DNA of 64,000 nt, from positions 2,924,501 through 2,988,500 of the forward strand of contig NZ_CP074126.1 of the NCBI RefSeq assembly GCF_018282095.1. The letters are read 5' to 3'. The DNA comes from Pseudovibrio brasiliensis. Its GTDB lineage: Bacteria > Pseudomonadota > Alphaproteobacteria > Rhizobiales > Stappiaceae. Position numbers and translations under genes: made by a program. Shown here piece after piece: positions 42,468-54,400 of the stretch (position 1 is the stretch's first letter; every line of letters starts with the position of its first letter). Under the pieces are notes generated by a model, which saw only the letters and a list, made by a program, of their open reading frames with translations, searched no databases and was not told the origin of the DNA.

Positions 42468-45400
42468 TTAAGCAACTACATCCACCTGAGTGTATGAGCC
42501 ATCATCATCAAGAACGACTTTGATTGTGTCTGTTTGACTGATGTTGTCTAAGTGAGCAATCTTCGACCAGTTCTCACCATTGGCAACTCCATCCACATCA
42601 ACCAGTACGTCGCTTCCAGAACCATTTTCCTGAATTTTCACGTACTGCCCAGCTTCAGCTGCATCAACCTCATCATCTCCGAAGGCTTTGTTCAGAAGAG
42701 CAGAGATATCCAGTCGATCCACTGTAAGATCTACTTCACCTTGCGCAGTTCCATCAAAGTCTGTGACCGTGTCGAAACTGCCGTCCAGAACATCAAAGAT
42801 GAAGGTATCCAAGTCATCTTCACTTCCACTGGTCATCCGATCATAACCAGCACCACCATTGAAGGTATCGGAGTAGTTGCGATGGCTCACAGGATGCCAA
42901 TCATCACCAATCAGGAGATCATTGCCTTCACCACCGAACATATCGTTATGCCAGTTACCTTGCCCTTCAATCCTGTCATTTTGATCCGTACCATTAAGAC
43001 GATAATGCCAACCCGGGTTCATATCAGGATCATTCTCAAAGAACTTGTTCTGTGAGTACGCAGGCTCATTGTAATCAACAAAGATTGTGCTTGGATTGTC
43101 CGTGTTCCCAATCACATTAATTGTTGTCGTAGCGACGCCACTCTCCTCAGAACCATTGCTGACGACCATTTCGATTGTTCGCACTGGATCGTTTGAAGAG
43201 GTGTTGAACTCGATAGCCTTGATCGCTGCAACATATGCTGCATGGCTTGCCTCACCTGAAAGTGTCAGAACCAGACTTCCTCCCACAACAGCTACCGTTG
43301 CAGAAATCCCGGCGTAAGCACCTTGAGGAATGTAGCTAAGAGCATCACCCTGCTGATAGTTCTTCAGTGTGATGACAGCACTGGAGAGCTGATTATTGGC
43401 AGCGTTGTTGTCTCCGTCGTCGACCCCAAGCATGTTCGCAATCGCAACGCCTTCTCCGCCAAGAGTAAAATCAACGTCGTGCTCAGTTGTCGGATCAATC
43501 ACGATATCGCCAAAGATCTTCACATCAAGAACTCGGGCGTAATCATTATTGCCCTCCATACCAGACACATCAAACGTAATCGTGGTTTCAGAAGGGTTCC
43601 ACCCTGGCAGATTACTGATATCGATTGTAATGACTTCACTTCTACCAGCTGTCGACTGATCGAACATCGGGATTCGGGCACTACCGCCATCCCATTCAAT
43701 CACTAGATCAAACTGATCATCACCAAACTCCAGACGGTTACCGACTGAAACTTCCAGTTTTACATTTTCACCATTGGTCAGATCGATAGATCTTGAAATC
43801 GATCCTTCACCATTAGGTGTCCAGTGTGGGAAGTATAGATGCCCTGAGATTGCTCCGCCCTGTTGAGGGACATAAACATCTCCATAATCGGAGTCACCAT
43901 CAAGGTTTCCATTTTCAGTCCACGCACCACTCCAGTTGATAACACCGTTGTTATGACTGTGATCATAACTGTAGGAGCCACCATGCGCTTCAAAGTCATC
44001 TCTAACAGTGAATGCGTTAGAACTGCCTGGTTTGAAAAAGAGACTGAGCTCAGCAGCTAGATCAGTCACTGACACTGAGATATCTTCACTGTCTGCTTTC
44101 TCACCGTCGCTTACGACAATGTTGAAATCATAATCATTCTTAGGATCTTGGCCTGCATCCAGCGGGTTCTCAAAATCAGGTGCGGCTTTGAAGTAGACTT
44201 CGTTACCTCTGATTTCGAACAAATGAGCATCATCGCCAGTCAGTGAGTATGTGAGTGCATCACCGTCAACATCAAATGCGCTAAACTCCGCAACCGGACC
44301 TGTTCCATTTTCAGCAAACTTCGACTGAACATTTGTAACAGTCAGTTCAGGGCGATCATTCACCGGTGTAACTTCAACAGTAACCGTAACCACTTCTGAA
44401 CGATCGCCATCAGCATCCTCAATGACGTAGCTGAAGCTATCGGAACCGTTGAAGTTTTGCTGGGGTGAAGTGTATTGCACCGTACCATCTGGATTGACTG
44501 TTACAATGCCACCTTGATCAGTCGCTCCTCCATTCTCAAGAAGGATTGTTGCTGCCTTATCAGCACCAACTTCGTCATTTGCCAGTACGTCAATCTTGAA
44601 GGACAAGTCCTCCTCGCCGCTAGCATTATCTGCAGCACCGGTCGGAACATCATCAACAATGTTGACTGTAAAGTCACCAGAAACACCATCACCATCGCTA
44701 TCCGTAGCAACAAAATCAAAGGTAAGTGAGAGGTCTTCGGCTTCCGCACCTTCATGATCCAGCTGTCTAAGCAACTCAAATGTGTAAGCACCGGAACCAT
44801 CACCAGACAACGTGACCTTGAAGACCGCATCACCCGTATCTGTAGCACTCTGAGGCACCACATCGGTGTATCCGATAAGAACAGCGCCGAATGACTTGAG
44901 GAAGACAGGTGAACCAGCCGACTTCAGATCTGTGTTTCCATCAGTTTTGGCTGCTGTCCCATCAAGACTATCCGCAAAAGTTACTGCTCTGGCATTTGCA
45001 CCACTGGCCGCATCATCAGCACCCCACTTAATGTGAAGTTCATCACTCGCAACAGCAGAGCCGCCTTCAATGTCAGCTTCATCAACAATAGGCCCGACTT
45101 TATGGAGCTGGATGTTATCCAGATACGTGCCAAGGCCATTGTTCTGACCAGGAGTAGTCAGCTCGATAAACTCGAGGCGATCTCCACCTGCCTGACCAGT
45201 GCCGACAACAGTAATTTTGAAGTTTGACCAGTCAGTGCTGTCTGTCGAATAGACCCCCTCGCCGACTTCAACACCATTCCACAGCACCCTCACATCACTG
45301 CCCGGACTATTGTTAACGCGGTCAGCAAGGTCAAACGACAACTCATACTGAGTGTTCGCGTCTGTGATGATGTTCTGATAGATACCGTCAACGGTACCAC

Positions 45401-48400
45401 CAGCATCCTTATCCAGCTCCAGATACTGTTCTCCGTCAGAAGATGGGCTGAAACTGTTGGAATGGATTTCAAACCTGGTGCCGTTGGTAGACATCCAGCC
45501 AGACATTGTGTCGACAGCTTTATGCCCCTTGGAACCAATATCAGGATCCTCAAAGGAGCCATTTACCACAAGGTTCTGGCCATAGACACTGTCGTCAAGC
45601 ACTGGGCTGTCATCGTCAACCGTCACAGTGAAGTTTGAAGACGCTGTGTCTCCGTCACTGTCTTGCGCAACAAAGTTGAAAGTCAGATCAATATCATTCT
45701 CATCATCACCCGCTGGATGATCAAGGTTGCCCTTCAAATCAAAGCTGTAAGAGCCTGTGCCCTCATCTGAAAGAGTTACAACGAAAACAACTTCGCTAGA
45801 ACCAGCCTTCGTCGCTGTAAGGACAGCGTCACCCTGGCTAAGGGTATAGACGAGAGATACACCATCGGAGCTCAGCCCTGTTGGCAGCACCGAGTTGGAA
45901 GCAAATGTGACAGAGCGATCACCAGCACCACCAGCATTACTGTTGGCGTTGTCAGCACCCCAGCTGATGTTGAGTGCAACATCGTCAACCATTGTCTCAG
46001 TCGCAGCTGCATCACCAGGAGCGTCATCCTTGTTACCAGCTGAAAGACCATCTTCATCAACAATACTATCTACAGGTACCCCAATCACCGGCATGTCATC
46101 ATCGACAGTGACGGTGAAGCTGGAAGAAGCGGTATCCCCATCACCATCAGTCGCGACAAACTCGAATGACAGATCAATATCATTCTCATCATCACCTGCT
46201 GGATGATCAAGGTTGCCCTTCAGGTCAAAGCTGTAAGAGCCTGTACCCTCATCTGAAAGAGTTACAACGAAAACAACTTCGCTAGAACCAGCCTTTGTAG
46301 CTGTAAGGACAGTATCACCCTGGCTAAGGGTATAGACGAGAGACACACCATCAGAGGTCACCCCCGCTGGCAGCACTGAGTTGGAAGCAAATGTGACAGT
46401 GCGGACACCATCATCGGCACCCCAGTTGATATCAAGAGAGACATCACTAGCTGAAGCTGAGGTTGCTGCTGCATCTCCGCTGGCACTGTCTTTGTTACCG
46501 TCAAGCAGCCCATCTTCATCAACGGTGCTGGCCAATGGCGACCCGATCTCAAGCAGATCATCATTTACAACAACCCTGAAGCTGCCAGGTGCAGTATCAC
46601 CATCACTGTCTTTCGCGGTAAAGCCGAAGTACAGCAGTAACTCCTCTTCAGACCCAGCAACATCATGGTCAAGATTACCAACAAGCGTGAAAATGTAAGA
46701 GCCTGAATCTGCATCAGACAAAGTCACGGTAAAGACTTCGTCTCCACCAGAGCCTTTCAATGCCTTAAGCGTGGTTCCATCCGCACTGAACTCATAGACC
46801 AGCTGAACACCGTCAGAGCTCAAGCCGCTTGGAGGATTGGTGCTCGAAGTATCGAAGACAACGGACCTGTCACTAACACCACCAGTATTGGTGTTCGCAT
46901 CATCAGCACCCCACATGATACCAAGAGATTCCGTTGCAACAACTGGCTCAGCCTCACCAAGTGCAGCCTCATCAACATACCCTGCTGTTTTGTAAAGCTG
47001 GATGTTATCAAGGTACGTCCCAAGTCCATTGTTTTGGCTTGAACCTGAAACCTCAACAAACTCAAGGCGATCACCGCCATTTTGGCCAGTACCAACAACG
47101 TTGACTGAGATGTTCATCCAATCGGTGCTATCAGTCGAGTAAACACCAACCTCTACACCGTTCCAAAGGACACGGACTTCACTGCTTGGGCCATTGTCAG
47201 CACGATCCGCCAGACTGAACAACAGCTCATACTGAGCATCTGCTTCTGTTACGATATTCTGATAGATGCCATCTACAGCACCACCTGCATCCATATCCAG
47301 CTCTAGATACTGCTCACCATCTCTTGGTTGGCTAAAGCTATCAGAATGGATCTCGAAATCAGTCCCATTAGTAGACTGCCATCCATCTATAGAGCTGAAG
47401 AAGTCATATGAGGAGCCAATATCAGGCTGCTCAAAAGAACCATTCACAACAAGGTTCTTCTCATAAGCGTTGTAATCGATGGAAGGAACATCATCGACGA
47501 TCTGGATTGTGAACTTACCATCCAGATCGACGCGATCGCCATCACCATCAACAGCGTCGATGACACTGCCAAAGTCAATCATCAGCTGTCCGCTGTGTTC
47601 GTTCTCCAGATGGCCAGCAATATGATCAAGCTGATCAAACAGTTTGAAGACCACATCACCATTGTCAGACGTCAACTCAAGTGAAAACACCGGATGATCA
47701 TCAGCAAATTTGTACTCTGTGTCTCCCGTAGTTTCGAGATATCCAACCAGCTTACTGCCAATCACCACATAAGACAGTTTTTCACCGCCTGATTTCAGGT
47801 CCATGCTCTCAAGTGTAGAAACAGCGTCAGCAGCAATAACAAACGCGCCCCCGTCATTACCAAAGTCAACGAGATTCCTAATGTTTTCGGTCACATAAGC
47901 AGGGCCCTTGACGTCATAGGTACCTGTGGTCGAGCCATCACCATTGCCATCATTGGGTTGATTACCCGGCACACCAGATCTGTCACCCACAATGTCGTCT
48001 TCATCTGCTTTCGCAGTGACCGCATCACCCGTGAGAACAACTTCATCATCCTGAACCGAGATTACAGCTGTTGCAGTCGACGTATCTCCGTCACCATCAG
48101 TAACAGTAAAGCGCAGACGCAGGTCGATGCTATCGTCGCTACCAGCTTCACCTGCATCTGGATGATCAAAGCCGAGTATCTGAGTAAAGTCATAGGATCC
48201 ATCAGGCTGAACAACCACCGTAAAGGCAGCGCTACCACTCGTTTCAGTCGTGCCTTCAAGTGTGATGATGCCACTCGCATCCGTAGTGCTGGACAGAACA
48301 ATCTTCTCGCCACCCACAGTCAGGAAATCGCCACGCTGCCCTCGAGGCTCTTCCATGTCATATCGACGGACATAGCCCTGAGAGTTGCGGAAGTGAGCGC

Positions 48401-51400
48401 CGGTAACCGTCGCACCATCAGCACCTTCCTCAAACTGCAATTGGCCAGAGACGACAGCACCAAGATTAGTTGCCTCATCCACCACAATCTGAGAGCCAGA
48501 GCGAATGGCATTTGGTTCATCATCATGGAAGATGATCTTGTCGCCAATCACAGTAGTCGCTGTGTCTGTATCACCGTCACCATCTGTGATGGTCAAACGA
48601 GCAACGATCTTATCACCAAGATCAAGACTTTCATCATGACCCGGCTGAGTATGTTCAAGTGAAGCATACTGAACCACACTGACTGTTCCATTGTCATCAA
48701 TGGAAACTGCAAAGATTACAGCCGCATCACCGTCACCCGCACGACCAACGATCAGATCACCCTCTGTGTAAAGGTTGATCGGAACACCTTCAGTCGTCTG
48801 CAATCCAGAATTCAGACCTTCAGTAGAAATTTCCAGAGTGACTACGATATCGTCATCAGAAACACCATCAGCCCCACCAAAGATCTCAGCATCCAGAACA
48901 CTCTGCTGCTGAGCAAAGATCGTCTCCATGCCCGGATCAACAGCAGCGTCAACCTCAACTGCAGCAAACAATGCACGAATATCAGAATCCGGAGCCGCAT
49001 TAACCTCATCATGCTGCAAGCCGCTTGTCTCATCCAGCTCAACAGTCTCACCGGTGGTGACAAACTCCTCAATATGTGGGCCATCATCGTCGAACGTCAG
49101 ATGTTCACCGATCTCAACCTGAGTTGAGACAGTATCACCATCTTCATCAGTGACCGTCAGAACAGCAGTCACTTTTCCAGCAAGCGACACATGCTCATCA
49201 GAAGAAGTCGTGTCTGGATGCTCAATGGACATGTACTGAACCATTGAAACATTGCCGTTCTGGTGAACATGAATGGCAAAAACAGCTTCTCCATTAGGCC
49301 GGCCATTGCTGTCTTCAATCCGACCAACAATCATCCCGTTCTCTTCGAACAAGAAGATTTCCTTACCCTCGGCTAAGCCACCGGTTGTATATAGACCAGA
49401 TGAGATGCCATCCTGAGCAATTTCAAGAGTAACCTCGTGACTGCCACGCTCATCAGCTCCAACATGTCTATGGAAGTCCAAAACATCATTGCGCGCGTAG
49501 ATCGGACCACTCAGGTCTGGGTCACTGCCTTTGCTGTCGACATCTTTGAATGTGTTAAAGCCGAACCAAGGCGGAATGTTATCGCTATGAGGCCCTTCAG
49601 TCTCATCGATGCGAATATGATCATCTATCCAGATGTGAGGCTCAGGAATATCATCAACGACGGTCACATCCAGCTTGCCGTCCAGATCAACAGTGTCACC
49701 GTCTCCGTCTGTCGCAACAATCACAGACCCAAAGTCAATCGCATCAATCGTGGTGCCATCACTGAGCTGCAATGCAGTGTTCTCACCATTGCCGGTAACG
49801 TGGTCCAACTGGTCGGCCTGCAGCACGGCAAACTCACCAGTTTCACTGTTCAGGATCAAACCGATTACCGGACGACCGTCAGCGATGCCGACCATTAGCG
49901 TGAGCTTGGCATTCAGCTGAACACTCTGGAACTCAACGGCATCTCCATCAGAGGTCAGTCCCAGATCTGTCAGCTGTTGTTCTGCATCACCTGCGAAAGT
50001 GAAGGAACCTGAACCAGCATCTCCATCAGCACCAAAGTCGACAACACCCTGTAAACTACCAGTATTAATCGCGGAACCAGTCCAGAAGTCAGTCCAGTTG
50101 CCGTCACCCTCAATCCCCCAGTAATCAGGGCTGGTGCCGGTAGACAGAGGCGTATCGATATCATCTTCATCAATGGTGACATCCCGCTGCTGATTGGTTA
50201 CACGCGGACCGTCGTCATCAAATGTCAGCAAGTCACCAACAGCAATCTCAGTTGAAACAGCATCACCATCTTCATCTGTAACCGTCAGGATCGCGGTAAC
50301 TTTCCCGTTAAGCGATACGTGTTCATCGGAAGACTCGGTATCCGGATGCTCAATGGACATGTATTGAACCATTGAGACCTTTCCGTTCTGATGCAGGTGG
50401 ATCGCAAACGCTGCCTCGCCACTTGGAACACGGCCAACAATCTGACCATCTTCTAGAGTGAGCGTAATTGGAGCGCCTTCTGTCGTGGTCAAATCAGACG
50501 TAGCTTCATCAATGCGGAATACGAGCTCATGGCTGCCACGATCATCAGCTCCAACATGTCTATGGAAGTCCAGAACATCATTGCGCGCGTAGATCGGGCC
50601 ACTCAGGTCTGGATCACTGCCCTTGTCATCAATGTCTTTAAACAGCTTACGAATACGCCACTTCGCGGGAACGTTGTCGCTGTGATCACCTTCAGTCTCA
50701 TCAATGCGAATATGATCATCCACCCAGATGTGAGGCTCAGGAACATCATCAACAACGGTCACATCCAGCTTGCCGCCCAGTTCGACGGTATCTCCGTCTC
50801 CATCTCTGGCAACAATCACAGACCCAAAGTCAATCGCATCAATCGTGGTACCATCACTGAGCTGCAATGCAGTGTTCTCACCATTACCTGCGACATGATC
50901 CAGCTGATCCGCCTGCAACACCGCAAACTCACCAGTTTCACTATTTAGTGCCAGACCGATAACAGGACGACCATTCGCGACACCAAGCATCAGAGTGATA
51001 TTTGGTGTCAGCTGAAGACTGTCAAACTGAATGCTATCTCCGCCAGAGGTCAGACCAAGACTGGTCAGCTGCTGAGTAGCATCATTCACGAATGTGAACG
51101 AGTTAGCGCCCGCATCCCCGTCTGCTCCAAAGTTAACAACACCTTGCAGATCGCCGAATGAGATTGCTGCACCAGTCCAGAGCTCAGTCAGACTCTCATC
51201 ACCTTCAAAGCCCCAGTAATCAGGGCTGGTACCAGTAGAGAAGATGGTATCGATATCATCTTCATCAACAGTAACGCCTTGCTCCGCACCTGTCAGGCTC
51301 GGACCATCATCGCCAAAGCGGATCTTTTCGCCAATTGCGATGCTGTCGCTGGCAACATCACCGTCCCCATCAGTAACAGTCAGAACGGCTGAGATCGTGC

Positions 51401-54400
51401 CATCCAGATTGACGAACTCATCATGATCGCTGGTATCCAGCTGCTTGATGGACTGGTACTGCGCAAGGCTGACTTCACCAGCCTCATCAATGGCAATTGC
51501 AAACACGGCGTCGCCATCCGCACCACCAACACGGCCAACAACAAGACCTTTTTCCAGATAAAGCGTAATCGGAGTACCATCAGTGGTGGTAAGACCAGAG
51601 TCCGCATCATCAATACTCAGCGTCACCGTATGGGTCGCACCATCTGCTCCGTTGTCGTAAGCAAAGTCCACCACGTTATCACGGGCAAACTGAGGCTCCA
51701 TATCTTCGTCAGAACCTTTGTTTGCCACATTCGCAAACAGATCAGAAACAGCCGTATCTGTGGTGTCGTCATTGTCCAGACCAGCACTCTCATCAACCTG
51801 AACGTATTTGTTCAGCTCAAGCGAGGTAATGGTTGGGCCATCATCACCAAAGCGGATCTTTTCGCCAATTGCGATATCCTGGCTCGCAACATCACCATCC
51901 CCATCAGTAACGGTCAGAACAGCAGAGATCTTGCCATCCAGGTTGACGAACTCATCGTGATCGCTGGTATCCGGCTGTTTGATGGACTGATACTGCGCAA
52001 GGCTGACTTCGCCAGCCTCATCAATGGCAATCGCAAACACAGCATCGCCATCTGCACCACCAACACGACCAACAACAAGACCGTTTTGCAGGTAAAGCAG
52101 AATGTCATCGCCAGAGGTGGTCTGAAGACCAGAAGACATACCGTCTTCCTCGATGCTCAGCGTCGCCGTATGGGTCGCGCCATCTGCTCCGTTGTCATAG
52201 GCAAAGTCCACCACGTTATCACGGGCAAACTGAGGCTCCATATCTTCGTCAGAACCTTTGAAAGCCACGTTCGCAAACAGGTCAGAAACAGTCGTATCTG
52301 TGGTGTCGTCATTGTCCAGACCAGCGCTCTCATCAACCTGAACGTACTTGTTCACCTCAAGCGAGGTAATGGTTGGGCCATCATCGCCAAAGCGGATCTT
52401 CTCGCCAATTGCGATATCCTGGCTCGCAACATCACCATCCCCATCAGTAACGGTCAGAACAGCAGAGATCTTGCCATCCAGGTTCACAAACTCATCATGA
52501 TCGCTGGTGTCCGGCTGCTTGATGGACTGGTACTGCGCAAGGCTGACTTCACCAGCTTCATCAATGGCAATTGCAAACACAGCATCGCCATCCGCACCGC
52601 CAACACGGCCAACAACAAGGCCATCTTGCAGGTAAAGCAGAATGTCATCGCCAGAGGTGGTCTGAAGACCAGAAGACATACCGTCTTCCTCGATGCTCAG
52701 CGTCACTGTATGGGTCGCACCATCTGCTCCGTTGTCGTAAGCAAAGTCCACCACGTTATCACGGGCAAACTGAGGCTCCATATCTTCGTCAGAACCTTTG
52801 TTTGCCACATTCGCAAACAGGTCAGAAACAGCCGTATCTGTGGTGTCGTCATTGTCCAGACCAGCACTCTCATCAACCTGAACGTACTTGTTCACCTCAA
52901 GCGAGGTAATATCAGCCAGATCATCATCAACAATCACAGTGAAGCTTGAGTTTGCGGTGTCGCCATCACTGTCGGTTGCAACAAAATCAAAAGTTAGGTT
53001 GATATCATCTTCAGTGTTGGCAACTGGATGATCCAGAGGCCCCATCAGCTCAAAGCTGTAAGTACCTGCAGCGTCATCGGACAAAGTCACCTTGAAGACG
53101 ACTTCACCACCATCACCTTTGGTCGCGGTCAGCTCAGTACCGTCATCGCTGAGGGAGTAGACCAGAGCAACATCCTCTGAACTCAGTCCTTGTGGCACTT
53201 CAGGTGTTCCGGCAAACTTAACAGAGCGATCACCAACCCCGCCCTGCTCACTGTCCGCATCATCAGCACCCCAATCAATATCGAGAGATGCTGTTATCGT
53301 ATTGGACGTGGCAGGTGCATCACCATCAGCATTGTCGTTGTTGTTGCCGATATCAGGAATACCGTCTTCATCTACAGTACCTGTGGTTGGCTCACCAATT
53401 TCTGGCAGGTCGTCAGCAACATTCACAATCAGGAACGAGTCTGCTGAATCTCCATCGGCGTCAAAAGCCTGGAAGCCAAACTCAAGTGCCAGAATGTCTT
53501 TCACATCTGCTTCCAGATGATCCAGATTACCGTGCAGCGTAAAGGTGTACGCACCCGTCTCGGTAAACGTGTTGAGTAGAACCTCGAAAACAACTTCACC
53601 ATTTGGCAACTTAGCTGTCAGCAACTGGCTTCCATCGCCAATTTCATTGGCTGCATCCGCAGTCAGGTCCTGCACTTCATAGGAAAGAGGCTGCCCGTCA
53701 GCTGTCAGGCTCAGAGGATTGCCTGCACGATCAACCGGCACACCATTGTCCAGCTGGAACTGCAGAGATCGCTCAGTAACACCATCAAGACCGAAATCAA
53801 CGTTCAGATTGCCTGTAAAGGAAAGCGGTCCTTTACCAGCATCTGCCCAGTCAGTCTCATCAAGAGCACCAACTTCTGCAATACCGGCAACAGGAACATC
53901 ATCCACGTCTTGCTCAGGGTCATCATTAGCCGCAGCTGCACCTGCATTGTCTTCTGGCTTCAGCAGATCATTAACATTCAGCCCAGGCCCCAATGGCCCA
54001 CCGTCAGGATTGTCGTCAAAGTCCTGACCTGAACTGCCTGGCTCTTCCAGCTGATCAGCAATCGGCGTGCCATCACCCGCAGCGGTCTGCAGAGTATCAA
54101 CTGGCAGAATTTCAACCAGCGCGCCAAATTCTTCGATGGTCAGTGTCTGGTTTTCACTCAGGATCAGAGAAGCGTCGGTCTGATCGCCAGTGAAGAACCC
54201 TTCAACAAGCAGTGTTCCCCCACCAGAGAACAGGATCTGCAGGCTTTCGCCATATCGGAAGAGACTGACAGGTACCTCCAGCATCTGGCTGAAGTCGACC
54301 AGTTGACCTGGCTGCCGAACGAGAACCTCAGAACTTCCCTCTGCAACAACGCCAATCTTCAGCGTTTGCGGAGGAAACGTAGCTTGGGAGGTGTTGGTGG

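Noticed and set aside
51291-52910. Regular repeats suggesting a CRISPR array.
   Set aside because: The unit is 540 bases, coding and contiguous, with no short repeats and unique spacers.
42552-54193. Many long plus-strand open frames opposite the adhesin, for example 51423-52949 (508 residues).
   Set aside because: They mirror the repeated acidic adhesin codons, repeat with the same 540-base period, have no ribosome sites and no family resemblance.
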